This document shows, piece after piece, positions 1 to 12,609 of a stretch of DNA of 64,000 nucleotides. Each line of letters starts with the position of its first letter. Positions within the stretch are counted from its first letter, which is position 1. Below the pieces are notes generated by a model. That model ran no database searches. It had not been told where the DNA came from and saw only the letters and a program-made list of their open reading frames with translations. The DNA comes from Yponomeuta sedellus (taxonomy: Eukaryota; Arthropoda; Insecta; Lepidoptera; Yponomeutidae): assembly GCA_934045075.1 (NCBI GenBank), contig OW203722.1:8959303-9023302 (forward strand), in the 5' to 3' direction. The translations under genes and the position numbers were made by a program.

Positions 1-44
1 AAACCACCCATAAAACAGCAAGTAAATCCGATGTGTACTGGGAA

Positions 45-225
45 AATAACATAGCATAACATTTACATACAGGCACATACGTTGCTTCTGGCCTCGTACT
101 AGGATACCCTGTGTCGTAAGAACCAGAAACAACGACATCACAAACTTGTACACATCCAAGACCGAGGGTCCAAGACCTAGGGTCTTGGATGCTTACAAGT
201 TTGTCGAACCGGGGACCTCTATTCC
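45..225 (-). mobile_element. tRNA-headed SINE, family A, head incomplete
   Basis: Shares the run from taacatttacatacaggca through ggataccctgtgtcg and gacatcacaaacttgta with copies at 28480, 61535 and 62330. The tRNA-like head, on the right here, is cut off after a short inverted duplication of the ccaagacc.agggt segment (about 158-200). Confidence 0.65.
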
Positions 226-1690
226 ATCCGAAATAGTAGTGTATTTTATTCTGTTACATTGCCACAAGCGACACCTGAAATAAGAGCTACCGTTTAGCTA
301 GCTGATGACTATAAATATGTATAGTGTCGCTGTAGTTTACTTATGAACCGCGTTCTGTTTATTTGATGACATTGGAGGTCTATCTATGACGTATTTCTTA
401 TTTAATAGGCGTAACGAAAGTATCAAATAGTCAAATATTTATCGATATTTAGAGAAAGTACATATTAAAAGGATTTAAAACACAGATTTAGTAAAAAAAG
501 AGATTATATTATTTTTTAATGCACTAACCCGTGCTAAGGACAATTTAAAAACCGGCAAAAAGAAATTCCGGCATGGGTGGAATTTTTAGCCTCTAAATAG
601 GTTTTTAAAAAGGGATTACCAATATTTTCAATACAATAAAAGATTATACTGCTTTCAGCCATTTTCACTGAAACATCAATCACACCGCGTGACGTCACGC
701 TTAGGTTAACATTGGTAAACTTCACCCGTGCTTTGTTGTGACTATTAGTGATTTTCGTTTACCTTTTTTTACTATTAATAGCAAAAAACCTTTACATTTT
801 TGGTTTTACAAATGTCGCCAAACTGCTGTGCAGTTTGTTGGCGTTGCGCTCTTATAACTCAAGGTTTCCTTTAATTATTTAATTTATAGCTACATATACT
901 TAATAATGTAAGAAGTTATTTATTTTCTTAGACAAAAATAAGTTTACTTGGGCGTAACGTCAGATTTGACGCGAGCTGTTTTCCCGATGATTTAAAATAA
1001 TTTTAGAAAAATGGCTTTAACCTATGATCTGAGGGCTTTAACATATTCGTTAAACTTTAGTTTGTTACTGAAATATAGGTTTTTGTAAATAATAAATATG
1101 TCCCCCACATTATGGAAGCGGGCTTAAAAATCTTTCGTACTATAACCATCCTTTGAAATGCTAACTGATCGAAAAGTTTTGGTATCTAATAGAATAAGTA
1201 GAAGAAGAATAAAACGGGAGGACGTTATATTTTATGGCAGTTGAATTAATAAAGTTAGTGGAGTATTTTATTGGACGATCAAAAATATAACACGTTTATA
1301 GTTCTTTTATGGTTACTATAAAACAATAAACCGTGTACCTTATCTGATCTTGTTACTTACCCCTCGGCAATCTCGAAATTCAACATTCAAGATGTTCCAT
1401 ATATATGGAGTGGAGAGAATAGTCATTTACATTTACCTATCCGTGGCTTTGTATTAGGAATATATACAAACCGAAAGCTGGCCAAGTTCGAGTTCGACTC
1501 GGGCACCGAGGGTTCCGTATAACCACACTTTTTCCGACTCGCGCTTAGCTAGGCGTGCCTTATTATATATTCTAACGACAAATAGTAAAGTTAGAATCAC
1601 TAATTCACATCACACTAATAGTTATTTGTTATACAAGAGTGCAAAGTTGCTTTTTAACCGCGTGATCAATTTTGATGACCGAGCAAGCGA
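226..1690. other. No gene recognised
   Basis: AT-rich sequence. Apart from the SINE-C foldback at 530-617, I see no exon-like or RNA-gene signal here. Confidence 0.5.
530..617. mobile_element. Foldback remnant of tRNA-SINE family C
   Basis: Left arm is the inverted 3' end of the SINE (gcactaacccgtgctaagg). The right arm is direct (ggcatgggtggaattttt then agcctctaaataggttttt). The head is lost at the junction. Confidence 0.6.
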
Positions 1691-1691
1691 A

Positions 1692-1742
1692 GGATTCTAA
1701 AATTGAATCACGAGCGCAGCGAGTGATTCAAAATTAGAATCC
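1692..1742. repeat. Inverted repeat, 20-bp arms
   Basis: Arms 1692-1711 and 1723-1742 pair at 18 of 20 positions around an 11-base spacer. They lie in a stretch rich in gagcg/agcga motifs (1675-1840) that itself looks like an interspersed repeat. Confidence 0.6.
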
Positions 1743-2599
1743 TGAGCGTTAGCGAGGGAATCAAAAGAGCACGAGGTGAAAAATCTTTGCACTCGAGTGC
1801 AACACGTAACTTTTCATTCAACCTCAGCGAGGAAATGACTAAATGCAAAAAAGACGTTTACAATCACAAGATAGGTACACTTTTATTTCAGTTTAGGTAT
1901 TAATTACTACATTATGACAGGTAAGTATTACATAATAATCTTTAAATTATAACAAAATAATACTAAGGTATAATTAAGAAAATTTTAAAGTAACGTTGCT
2001 ACAGTTATTTAAATTGAGTGTAATATTTTTTTAATTCACAAACTTAGTGCAAACAATGTTCTAAATTCAATTTACTTTATCCTCTAGAGAATAAAAACGG
2101 TTTTTCCACTCAGATATTGAAGAATAAAAATACTCTTTCCGAGATGGTGGGATGAAAAATAATATTATAAAGGTGAAAGTTTACGAGTGTGTATGTTTGT
2201 TACTTCTTCACGTCTCAACGGCTCGAGCGGTTTTAATACAATTTTGAATGAAGTTAGCTGACACACTGCATTAACATATAGGCTACGTTTTACTACGGGG
2301 ACAAAGTAATAGGGTCCCGTTCGGCACCTTTTAGGTACGGAACCTTAAAAACTAACATCGTTATCTTGCAATTTTATTTTGTTCATTGCTTTTTTTCATT
2401 GTACAGTTCTAAAATATGACGAAAGTGACCATTTAACACAAGCACAGTAAACCAATACAGTCATTATCACAAATATTTTTTATTTTACAAACACAAGCCG
2501 AATTTTCTAGGGGTTGTTTAGGAAACAACACTTTAAATGCTTGGATGGACAAATTATTTATTCGTACGCATTCACCAGTTTCGCATCGGAATTTATTGA
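1743..2599. other. No gene recognised
   Basis: The gagcg-rich repeat runs on to about 1840. The rest is AT-rich sequence in which I see no structure. Confidence 0.45.
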
Positions 2600-2745
2600 T
2601 CTACGTAAATAGATAGATAGATAGATAGATAGAGAACTCTTTATTGCACAACCAGAAAAATATTACAACCATGATTCTTAAATCTAAGTAATGTTATACA
2701 ATTGGCGGTCTTATCGCTAAGAGCGATCTCTTCCAGACAACCTTT
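2600..2745 (-). mobile_element. Non-LTR retrotransposon 3' end (family E) with GATA microsatellite
   Basis: A short (gata)n run at about 2607-2632 is followed by gaactctttattgcacaacc and gcggtcttatcgctaagagc. This is an inverted retroelement 3' end that recurs at 6930, 12315 and 63555. The inverted AATAAA fits a minus-strand element. Confidence 0.6.
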
Positions 2746-2870
2746 GGATGGAGTGGATTGCATGAAGAATATAGTCGGTACGTGGTGCATGTACATAAAT
2801 AATTAAATCGAAAATATATTGATAACAGACAGCAAGGGAGTGCGAGAATATAATTACCTACGATATAATG

Positions 2871-3024
2871 TACATATATTTAAATAATAATATACATAGA
2901 CACCTAAAAAATAAATACATATCCAATTAAATACATATAGGTAAGCAACATATACTTAAATAATAATATACATAAATACCTAAAAATAAATACTTATACA
3001 ATTAATACATATTTAATAAGCAAC
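2871..3024 (+). repeat. Two-copy tandem repeat of about 75 bp
   Basis: Units 2871-2950 and 2951-3024 share taaataataatatacata, cctaaaaa(t)aaatac, an aattaa(t)acatat run and a final aagcaaca. AT-rich and diverged by point changes and short indels. Confidence 0.65.
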
Positions 3025-4224
3025 AGTTTTCCAGTTAAATAATAATTTCTACACTTATGCAATTTTCTAGAAATTTCTTACTTTGTTACAGTATTACGGT
3101 TTTTTTCTTAGTTGAATGGTAAACGAGCACGGGTCCCGATTGGAAATCGACCCCAAATTCCCAATGCGAAGAGGTCACGTAATTATTCCTTTCGCCAGAG
3201 GAAGATATTCCTCAGGCGTCTTTAAAAGCCTATTCTTGTTCCTCGATAAACCAAAGATATCGTGTGACCTCGGAATCCAGGATAAGAAACAATGAATTTT
3301 AATTCGGTGCGCAACCCGAACCCGGGATAATAAATAGCCTCTTATGCCGCGTTTACTTCACTTCGTTAGCCTGAGTAGTACTGCCGACCATTATCAATTA
3401 TTTGTGTATAATTTATTGCACACGAATCATTAAACAAAACATTTCATAACAAATAACGTGTTCAAAGGCGAGCTTATATTTGCAAGAGATTTTTTTCCAG
3501 CAGGCCTTGGAAAGTCGAAGCAGCAGTAAAAAACGGGTCTTCACACGTGTACAAAATAAACTGCGTTATAGTTAGTTCTTCATTTATTACGCGAAAATAT
3601 TGCGGCAATGGGCCGTACCATTTTGGTAAGTTTTAATTCTTCGTGAATGAGGTTTAAACTTATGCAATAGGTTCCAAGAAAAAACGTGTGCCCTGCAATG
3701 AGCGGAAACAAATTGCTTATATTTTATTTCTTAATAGGTGCGAAACAATTTGTTTTTCATAAAGATAAATAATTTATATTTATTAATTTCACGCATAAAG
3801 AAACTTTATTCTTATTCAGTTTCAAGCACTTCTGTGGTCACTTTATACTCGTAAAAATGCAGACCGTTGGCATGAAATCGAATAAGAATAGACCTGATTT
3901 GTGCCTGTTAAGCGCATTTCTCGTGCAGCTGCTTCAACAGCGGGCGAAGTGCAGCGCGAATGTTGTAAATGCTGGTAATAAATGGCCCCTTATCGAATAG
4001 GTAATTGGTAAATGTGGGCGATCGCTCCCAATCGTATGGAGGCGATATCTCAACGGTCGGCAGTAAATAAAATTAGTGAATGTAAGTGAATCCACTATGT
4101 CGATACTGGAATAGATAAGTTTGTTGTTAGGGGTCTAAAACTCATTTTAATATCTTTGACTGAGTATTTCGTAACAAAACGCAAGCCCTAAGATTTCCGC
4201 ACTTCATCGGGGCCATTTTATGAA
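3025..4224. other. No gene recognised
   Basis: Mostly unique-looking sequence. About 3900-4070 is richer in GC with several cgat and taat words. It could be regulatory, but no defined site is claimed. Confidence 0.4.
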
Positions 4225-4400
4225 GCAAGCTCTGAGGTATGTTAACATTTGAGATACTAGGGTTTCCTCACGATGTTTTCCTTCACCGCTAGCGAGTGGT
4301 ATTGCTACTCGAAAAGTCGTTGGTACATGCCGGGACTTGAACCCACGAGCTCTGAACTGAGAAACTGGTGTTCTATCGCTCAGGTAACACCGCTCTCAAT
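4225..4400 (-). mobile_element. tRNA-headed SINE, family B
   Basis: Read on the minus strand it has a tRNA-like head with a B box close to gggttcaagtcccgg, then accaacgact, and the body gcaataccactcgctagc and gaaggaaaacatcgtgagg. Same family as 9484, 20278 and 55228. Confidence 0.7.
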
Positions 4401-5724
4401 CTCTCAATGCAATGCAATGGTCCGAAGATGAATACACGAAGATAGAAAATCCCTCCCCCCTAGCTTGACGCATTTAGTTGTCACAAATATAAACTTATTT
4501 TGCGGAAGTCATGTTTAAGTATGAGAAGTTGCTTGAGCTAAAATAAGGAGAATGCGCAGCAATGCAAGTACGTGGGTCATTAGGAACCCTGCTGTGTTCT
4601 TATGACATTGTTTCACTTGTTTTTTTACCACATCAGCTGACCAGGACTCAGGAGCCTTCAAATGATAGCCTTTAAAGAGTAAGTTACGCTAGTACGCTGT
4701 TTAAAATGTAAAGTTTATTTACTCTTGCGCGTACTCACCAGTAGGAGGGCCCCAGTATAATAATAACACTCTTATCAGCAAACAGAGTTGACAAAAAAAA
4801 GAACAAACATATGGGCACGCTACTTCAGTAGTCCTTTTTATTGCGCCTTAGATAAAGTCGGTTTATTAATATTATAAAGTTTTTAGGAGAACATAGTCAA
4901 CTTTAAAAAAAGTTTTGGTAGATATGCGGGAATAGTGAGTTTTATTTAGGTAGTAAACAACTCATATCGTTCCAGATATTGTATGGAATCAGGCGTTACT
5001 TTACGGAAAACTATAATAGCATTAAAATGTGAAAATTACTTTTTTGGCAGAATTTATCAAAGTGATTTTCACATTTTAATGTCATAAAGTCCCGTCGCGA
5101 TTGTTTTTTTTTAATCTGCTATATTATATTGTAAAGGATTTTGTATTTTATTTTGAACACGTTCACAGACTCGTTTTTGACGGCTTCTTCGAATATCCTT
5201 CTCTTCTTTTTCGTGGTGCTATCTCCTATTGGAGGTGGCTCGGAACAAATCTTTGGTGCGTATCTGGAACCATACAGCCACGTTTTGTAGCTAGTAAGTT
5301 CTTCTACGGTCAGGTTCGGTTTTCCAAGGTTTGCTGTGAGAAATCTTTTAATCTTAAATATCTGAGATCCACTTAATAATAGGAGTTCTCTCAGGCGATA
5401 GTTATTATAGCAAATATCTCTTTACAATATGTGCAACAAACAGTGTTCTATGGCATGCATGGACGCAGAGGAGACAGCCACTCCAGAGCTGGTAGAATGC
5501 ACTGGGGTGGCTAGACAACAGACCGCTCTCCTTGAATGCCAGGGGACACTGCAGGAAGCCTGCACTGACGTTTAAAAGCTCCTGGTTTTCTTGGACGAAC
5601 TGGGGCGGCAAGAGTAGTTTTTTCTGCTTCTCACGCATAATAGGCTATTTAGCAGTCGAGTTGCGGAAACCCAAATTGTCACCAATGCCAAATCTCTGAG
5701 ATAATCTCGCTTCTATACATCTTC
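4401..5724. other. No gene recognised
   Basis: Contains the small inverted repeat at 5021-5080. An open frame of about 90 codons at 5101-5376 has no recognisable domain and is taken as chance. Confidence 0.45.
5021..5080. repeat. Perfect 16-bp inverted repeat
   Basis: attaaaatgtgaaaat at 5021-5036 pairs with 5065-5080 across a 28-base spacer. It could be a tiny MITE relic or a chance AT-rich dyad. Confidence 0.6.
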
Positions 5725-5835
5725 TTCAGGCTATATTAGTCCACTGCTGGACATAGCCCTCTCCTAATGAGCGCCATAGCTCAAGGTTGTGCCATCATTG
5801 GGGGGTAATGCCCATAATCCCCACGCTGGGCATGC
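5725..5835 (-). mobile_element. RTE-like LINE 3' fragment
   Basis: Contains agtccactgctggacatagc and taatgagcgccatagc, the inverted 3' coding end seen in fuller form at 17022-17339, followed by tcattggggggtaatgcc and gctgggcatgcgggttgg. A related right part recurs split at 58066-58425. Confidence 0.6.
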
Positions 5836-6929
5836 GGGTTGGGAATCGCAAATTGGTGGAATTGTATTGCAGGGGGCGCTGCTGAACTATACATGTTATT
5901 TCTTATTTAATGTCTTATTAAATGTTTTGTATGCAATAGAGTATGATAATAATATAGAGTGGGTGACATGGTCTCGTCGTGTACCCAACCCTTAAATATA
6001 GATTAAAAAATTACAATAAAAAGACTAGTACTAAAGAAATTACTCAGCTAAATTTTCAATTGAGAAGCCGCCGGTATTAATTCTGGCTAGAAAAAGTAAT
6101 CGTCAGTGAAAAACAAAGCGTGCAAGTCACAAAGGTAAATGCAAAGAAAGAAATCGCTTCGTAGCAGCGACTCATCAATAATTTCGAAGTGACAGCGCGT
6201 CTCAAATCCTCCATCAAGTCTATCAAAATCAAATAAAGTACAATTTTCCCCCATTACGAGCCGTCATATCTTCCGTCTTTTTACGTATCGCTTCCGTGCC
6301 CAAAGGAGGGTAAGAAGTAAAGGCAAAAATAATAAATCCATATCGAATTTATGCACAAACGACTCTTAGGGGCCTGGCACACTCTTCCACGTCGTTTCGC
6401 TTACATTATGGAAAGCCAGACATAAGTATGCTTTCAACCGACGGATACGAGAGTCCGTAGAGTACGTACCACGTACGCAAACTTCAGATGATGGTCTGGC
6501 CTAATTATGCGCACAACTTTCAGTATTCTATGACTTATGAAGAAGCATACCTCCAACAGTGGACGATCTAATGCTAATAAAGACCTAGTGAACGTCTCAT
6601 GGAAAGAAAACATCGAATTAGGACATAATGTCCGAAAGAACCTAAAAAAAGTGCGACAAATGACTTGAAAAAACTTTGAATTGGAATGGAATTAAAATTC
6701 TTCGGACATTTCGTCTTCACAAGAAAAGATTATTTACTTTTTTTAGTATTTATTCAAGACATTTACATATTACTATTTAAATACAAAGAAAACCTTCACT
6801 GAAACCTGTACAGGTTTATCTGTGAGGTGTGTTACTCTATTTTTTCTAAATTAAGAAGTATTGTTTTAGGGCTTATTTGGTTCACACAGGATTTTTTCAA
6901 CAAGTTCGGTGGGTAGATCGTTATAAGAA
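5836..6929. other. No gene recognised
   Basis: Unique-looking non-coding sequence without clear exon signals. No repeat family identified. Confidence 0.4.
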
Positions 6930-7265
6930 TAGATAAGAATAGTCTTTATTGTACACACCAGAAAATAAAGAGACAACAGTTACAAAAGAAGAGGTATAAG
7001 TCTATTAGCTTTTAGAATATACCTCGGCTACTATCAGATAGAATCGGATAAATCCGTGTAATAGAAATATCGGAAGTACCTATGACACTTAACTTAACAT
7101 AACTTTTCAAAATAGTGAAGAAAAATGGAGAAAAGCAGTATTACACTCGTGTGCTTTCGACGAAAACCGAAGCTTACTCTAGAACCCGAGGTATATTCAA
7201 AAAGCTAACAGACTATACAATTGGCTTTATTGCTGATAGCAAATTTTTCCAGGCAACCCTATATC
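6930..7265 (-). mobile_element. Family E retroelement 3' ends, two partial pieces
   Basis: gataagaatagtctttattg at about 6941 and tacaattggctttattgctg near 7215 match parts of the family E repeat at 2600-2745. The pieces are separated by unrelated sequence. Confidence 0.45.
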
Positions 7266-7394
7266 GGATTGTCAACGGAGAAATTGAGAATCGAGGGTAG
7301 TAGGTGCTCTTCGAATAATAATGTACATAAACTTACGTGATAACTTGTGATATCACAAATAAATAAAAAGTAATATAAACATACATACACATTA

Positions 7395-7570
7395 TCAACA
7401 TCGTCATAATCAGCTGGTGTCAGCTCACTGCTGGACATAGGCCTCTCCCAAGACACGCCACTGAGCCCGATCTTCGGCTCTTCTTTCCAGTCACTGTCCA
7501 TTGCTTTGCGAAAGTCATCTTTCCGCCTGGTCACAGGACGTCCTTAGCTACGTTTGCCGATTCAATGCAG
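7395..7570 (-). mobile_element. RTE-like LINE C-terminal fragment
   Basis: Opens with tcgtcataatcagctggtgt and cactgctggacataggcctc. On the minus strand it reads as the degraded C-terminal end of a LINE ORF2 related to 17022-17339. Confidence 0.5.
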
Positions 7571-8052
7571 TTTCCACTCTCAGAATCGAAACTGTCCACC
7601 CTAACTGCCCGACTTCGGAAGTTTAGCGTAGTTTATATAGAAAATTAAAGTCAAGTGCACGGAGTTTTGGTGGCAAGTTATCATTCGGGCACCATACCGC
7701 TATAGTTATTAATGCGTTTCCGCGAATAATTAAGAACAATTTTATATTCCCGATTTTTTTTTATCAAGACGCAAAGCTCAACTATCAATCGAGAGGTAAA
7801 CGAAAAATTATTCTAACTAGTATAAACAGCTCCCTCTTATGAATAATTATGATATTACACGCATCATCAAATTCATACGTTAGATAAGGGTGTGTGGCAA
7901 TCCATCACCAATTAAATGCAGCGTTGTAGGTTGTAGGCTATAAATTATCATCCGTATTGCGAATGTTTCTTTGATTGATGGGACTGGTACCGTTGAAAAT
8001 CATAGAATGGGATAGAAAACCCTTTTTGTTTAATATCCTTAAAATCTCTTAA

Positions 8053-8160
8053 CGATTCGCGATACTCATACATAGTTATATATTGAACGGGTCAAATCGC
8101 GATATTACGTTTTACCTAATAAATAATCGCTTTTTGACCCGTTTAATATATCACTTATCC
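8053..8160. mobile_element. Short MITE with cgcgat-containing inverted ends
   Basis: Left end is gattcgcgatactcata, tatattgaacgggtcaaa and tcgcgat. The right end is the inverted partner tttttgacccgtttaatata. It is an internally deleted relative of the elements at 8364 and 34183. Confidence 0.6.
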
Positions 8161-8363
8161 TATTGCGCTAACTTATCCGTTTAATATTTAATATATCCTT
8201 AAAATCTGTTTCACTAGTTAAACTGACTTAAAGTCGCCTGACGCCGCGACAATAAAAGTTGTTTTTTGCTAAAACATTTAATAAATAATCTTACTGTTTC
8301 TATGACTGAAATCACACAATTTAGACTTTATCGTTGCTCTTGGCATTGCCATTTAGTAGTATT

Positions 8364-8720
8364 TCTTAATGATTCGCGATACTCATAGTTATAAATTAAA
8401 CGTGTCTAATCGCGATTATGTGCTAGGTAAAACGTAATTACCTTATTTCCCGACGTTTCGGCAACGTTACAGTTCCTGTGGTCTCAAGTAGACTGAAGTG
8501 GCGAGTACAGTCAATTATTGTTGGTAATTTTTCGCAGCTGGCCGACACACAAAACTCACTACGACCACGGACAGGTCCGGTGATAAGGCGCGTGATTTGT
8601 ATTTACTTAGTAGTGGATTCTACGTACATGAAAGCTTGCAACCATTCTCTTTGTCGAAGTTCTTGTGTTTTTATAATTTCAATTTCAAAATTGCGATTTA
8701 ACCCGTTTAATATATAACTA
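8364..8720. mobile_element. MITE, about 350 bp, same cgcgat family
   Basis: Left end gattcgcgatactcatagtt, aaattaaacgtgtctaatcg; right end aaaattgcgatttaacccgt ttaatatataact. Ends are inverted. The inside shares cgtttcggcaacgttacagt and agtcaattatt with the copy at 34183. Confidence 0.6.
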
Positions 8721-8924
8721 TTGCTATGCAGTAGTCGTAACTCAAGACATTTCTAATTAATGACTAACGCCGGCTAGCAATACTTCTTAAACGACACTTA
8801 ATTCGCCATTTAAAATTATTCATTATGATGAATTTTAGATCAATGCTATTTGAAGAATTTTAGTCAGCCTTAGCGTAACTCAAATGTACAAAAAACGTGC
8901 ACATGGTATAGAAATACATTTGCT

Positions 8925-9165
8925 TATGCGCAGAGGTGACGAAAATTTGGAAAAATTGGTAGTGGTTGGAAACACCGAGGGCAAAAGATCGCGCGGTCGC
9001 TCACCAACAAGGTGGACGGATCAAGTTAAAGATTCGTCGACCTCCAAATTTTACACGGTTGTAAGAGACGCGTTGGACAGATCCTGATGGAGGCAAATCA
9101 TCCGCTCCAGATGCAACCCTGAGGCTGACCACGATCCTCAGACATGAGGGACCGACCCCAGAGAG
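8925..9165 (+). pseudogene. RTE-like LINE ORF2 C-terminal remnant
   Basis: Translates as LEKLVVVGNTEGKRSRGRSP then TRWTDQVK and, after a stop at the expected arginine, WRQIIRSRCNPEADHDPQT. This is the C-terminus typical of RTE-like non-LTR elements. A nonsense codon and lack of any upstream reverse transcriptase make it dead. Confidence 0.65.
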
Positions 9166-9483
9166 AGATTTGCTTATAAATAGGCAGAACCATCTGGTCC
9201 TTTTTATTTTGTGACGGTTTCTATAGGCTGGTGTTGCAGCTACATTGCCTCTTAGTCTATGGAGACTGTCGGGAGTGACCGATGGGGTTTTGTTCAGCCA
9301 TTGTTCGATTGGGAATCAATAATGGAACGAATTGTATCGTGTTATACGTTAAGTTAATTGATGTAGGAGGAAAGTTTTCTTCTCTTGCGGATTATAGACG
9401 AAAAGGAAGAAATATATCTGAAACTAGTTTTATTTACCTTGTTCCTAATTTGGCCACCAATTTGCCCTGCTTAGTTAGTTAGT

Positions 9484-9735
9484 TAGACCTGAGATTTCCG
9501 CACTTAGCCTCATAGTTTGGCCATTGTACGTAGCAAGCGCTGAGGTACGTTACCACTTCAGACACTAAGATTTCCTTACGATGTTTTCCTTCACCGTCGG
9601 CGAGTGGTATTGCTACTAAAATTTCACAAATGTACATAACTTAGAAAACAGTCATTGGTACATGCCGGGGTTTGAACCCACGACCTCCCGATTGAGAGTC
9701 CGGCGTTCTACACCGCTCCGCTACCACCGCCCCTT
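9484..9735 (-). mobile_element. tRNA-headed SINE, family B, near full length
   Basis: Reading the minus strand: ggcggtggtagcggagcgg (A-box region), tcgtgggttcaaaccccggc (B box), then a body containing gcaataccactcgccgac and gaaaacatcgtaagg. One of the most complete copies of this family here. Confidence 0.72.
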
Positions 9736-9892
9736 TGCCCTGCTTACAAAATGGCTGCTGATTAGTAATACCTTGATTCATTATTCGATTAGCTTAGATC
9801 TGTTTATTGTACATAACAGAAAATAAAATAAATTAAAAGGCTTACGTGTCTAAGTTTTGCGGTTGGTTCTTTTCATTTGAAGAAGTGATCCG

Positions 9893-10400
9893 TGATGATG
9901 TCTGGAATTAAAGCCAGTGCAATGCATGAGTTCTATGTTTTACAATAATTATGTAAACTATATTAATTAAGGACTTTGAAAAAGCTAAGTTTGGAGTTTT
10001 TTTGTCCATTTTTTCTCCAAAATTATCTAGATTTTGAAATGGACACCAATCTGTGATTTAACATGATGGATGTGATTTGTCTTTGGAGTTTACGGTCGGT
10101 TGTTTGTGTTGTTTTTAATTTTTTTTCGATTGAAATTCATGTTACTTGTTTGTTTACCACTCATGCATTTCTCACACTGTGCCTATTATATTCTTATATT
10201 TTTTATATTGTAAACTGTAGAAAACGCTGCTGGTTATACATGTAACTAACCTTAATACTAACTTTAACTTAAGGAAATGTTGTTAATATAACAGTAACAG
10301 TTTGTTTTCTCTAATAAAATAAAATAATTTGAATTGTAACGTTCATTAAGCCGCAGTTTCTACGCTTCTTTGAATAAAACCTTTTCATTTCATTTTATTT
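9893..10400 (+). mobile_element. Jockey-like LINE 3' end
   Basis: The blocks gtctggaattaaagccagtg, gtccattttttctcc and gattttgaaatggacacc match 29725-29875. The terminal block attgtaacgttcattaagc to ataaaaccttttcatttc matches 29881-29945. Here about 240 extra bases lie between the two blocks, so one copy is deleted relative to the other. Confidence 0.65.
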
Positions 10401-12309
10401 CGTGCCCCATAAGTGTTAACATACAAAAGCTTGATATCATCATGATCACCATCGTTAAATTTGAATGATAGAGTTGACAGATCAAGAAAATATTTTTTGG
10501 CACTAGTACGTCCATACTAGTCAAGTTAAAACTGTACGTGTTAACACATTAATCATTAATAATGATTAATGACTAATGACTATTTGTTGACATGATAAAA
10601 TAAAAAGGTAGGTTTAAGCTAATTGGTCATATTCTGTCACAGTGCTACAATAGTAAACCAAATATACAATTAATGAGAAGATAGCGTTTCATTTTGGTTT
10701 CAATGTGATTAAAAAATACACCTTTTGTTTTCAAAAATTGCAGTAACCGCAGGGGCCCTTCAATACCATCCATAAAACAGACTAGTCGAAACAAAAGCGC
10801 TCCTGTAACAGCGTTCATTAAACACACAATCAGTGCGCCACCTGATATTAATAATTTAGAATAGGCGGCTTTAATCACTGCCTCGAATTCGTGCTTAATT
10901 ATTTCAACCTGCAGGATAATTAATTAAACAAAAGAGAGAGCGTAGTAGATCCCTACGCAGGCATTAAAACTGACTCTGCTCTTCACTCCGCATTGTTGTC
11001 CTGTAATAACGGAAAAATCCAGCCGCACTTCCGGCTTGCGCCCGGCCTATTGTCCGCCATCTTCCATCCCGTTCCGATTTACGCAGAAATGCATTTATCA
11101 CTTTTCTGTTTGAGAAATTTCTTAGCTCCATAAATTGTTTATCGAACGGGCGTCACTAATCGGGAGTTAGGAACGTCAGAATGGCTCCCTCTTTATACAG
11201 CTTGGAAGATTGTGACCTTTATTTATGTTGAAATTTAGCATCAATGTTCTGCAGGGTAAGAGCGTCCTCTATATTCATTTTACGATGGTTGAGACCGTAT
11301 CTACATACGTAGATGCGTTTTTGATTTGGATCGAAACGGCAGATTTGTGGGCATTTAGTGTGGCTTTGTTGGAGAGGGTTGCGAGGTCGGTTCCCATGGT
11401 GGTAGGGTATTATGTATAGTAATTTTGACGAAGAGTAGTCTTAACATTTTTTTGCGTGAGAATTCAATTTTTGTAACGGTTTTAACTATATGCTTAAATA
11501 ACACTTGTAAATTTAGATACTTAGTAAATTGCTATGTTTATTCTTCTACTTGTTTATAACGCGAGGTCTCTCGACAAGGAAAGTCCTTCAGTATTAAATT
11601 TATTTGTACCATATTTATCATCAGCCAACTACTTCCCACTGATGGGCAAAGACTTTTTCCCCCAAATCCTATCCTTCACTGTTGCCTACTGTCGGGTTTA
11701 TTGCAAAACTAATTTTAATTTACATGAAGTTATTGGTCCAGTTTAATCGCTTTATGGGCATGATGGGAAAAAATAACAGTTCACATTCATCTGTCCTTCT
11801 GTGCGAATAAATTTATTCATATAAAATTACATGTAAAGGGAACAAACGAATATTTATACCGTTACGTATTAATTATCTCGCACCTACAAAATACATCAAA
11901 CATTTCATACTCGTATATATCGGTGAACCGTCTCAGAGGTATTTGTTCATTAACAAACACTGTGTCAAGATATTTTTATTATATTAGATAGATGAATTAA
12001 AAGAGGAGACAGTAACCTTTCATTCATTTTCCTTGTTCCTCCTTAAATGGAAGCTGACACATTTCTGTAAAGTTTGTTTCTCGTCAAAAGACCTAAACGT
12101 ATCTACGGATTTGGGGTGTTACGCTATTTTAGTGTCGTCGCTGTGGGTAATTTATGGACATGCGATGTGAGGAGGCTAGGGTAAAGCGGCCTGGTATATC
12201 GCTTTCTTTGGGATGCGTATGCCCCTAGCTATAATAAATAGATAGCTTAAAACACTTTCATTAATAGCACCAACATGGACGCTAAGTAAGTACAAGTATG
12301 TCGAAAAAT
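10401..12309. other. No gene recognised
   Basis: Unique-looking AT-rich sequence. Several open frames of 60-77 codons have no domain, repeat or splice context. I see no RNA gene. Confidence 0.4.
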
Positions 12310-12314
12310 ATTGA

Positions 12315-12420
12315 AGATAAGAATATTCTTTATTGTACACTGAAAAAAAAAACAACAAAGATAAAATAGTAACAAAGGTGCATAGTACAATTAGCGGCCT
12401 TCTTGCTAAAAGCTTATGTT
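12315..12420 (-). mobile_element. Family E retroelement 3' end
   Basis: gataagaatattctttattg, tacaattagcggccttcttg and ctaaaagc match the copies at 2600 and 63555. Confidence 0.6.
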
Positions 12421-12609
12421 ATAATACATGTCAAAATCTAAGCTTTTTGAAAAGGATAGACGTATAGTGCTTATCGCAGTATGGACCTGACTGAAAATCA
12501 GCGATTCAATTGGTCTCTCCGTTGCAACATTATGCTGAGTTGTTTCCGTTTCGGTAACTCAATACTTACCACTTTCCGATCTTTTAAAGCCAAAGAAAGT
12601 AACTGCCAA

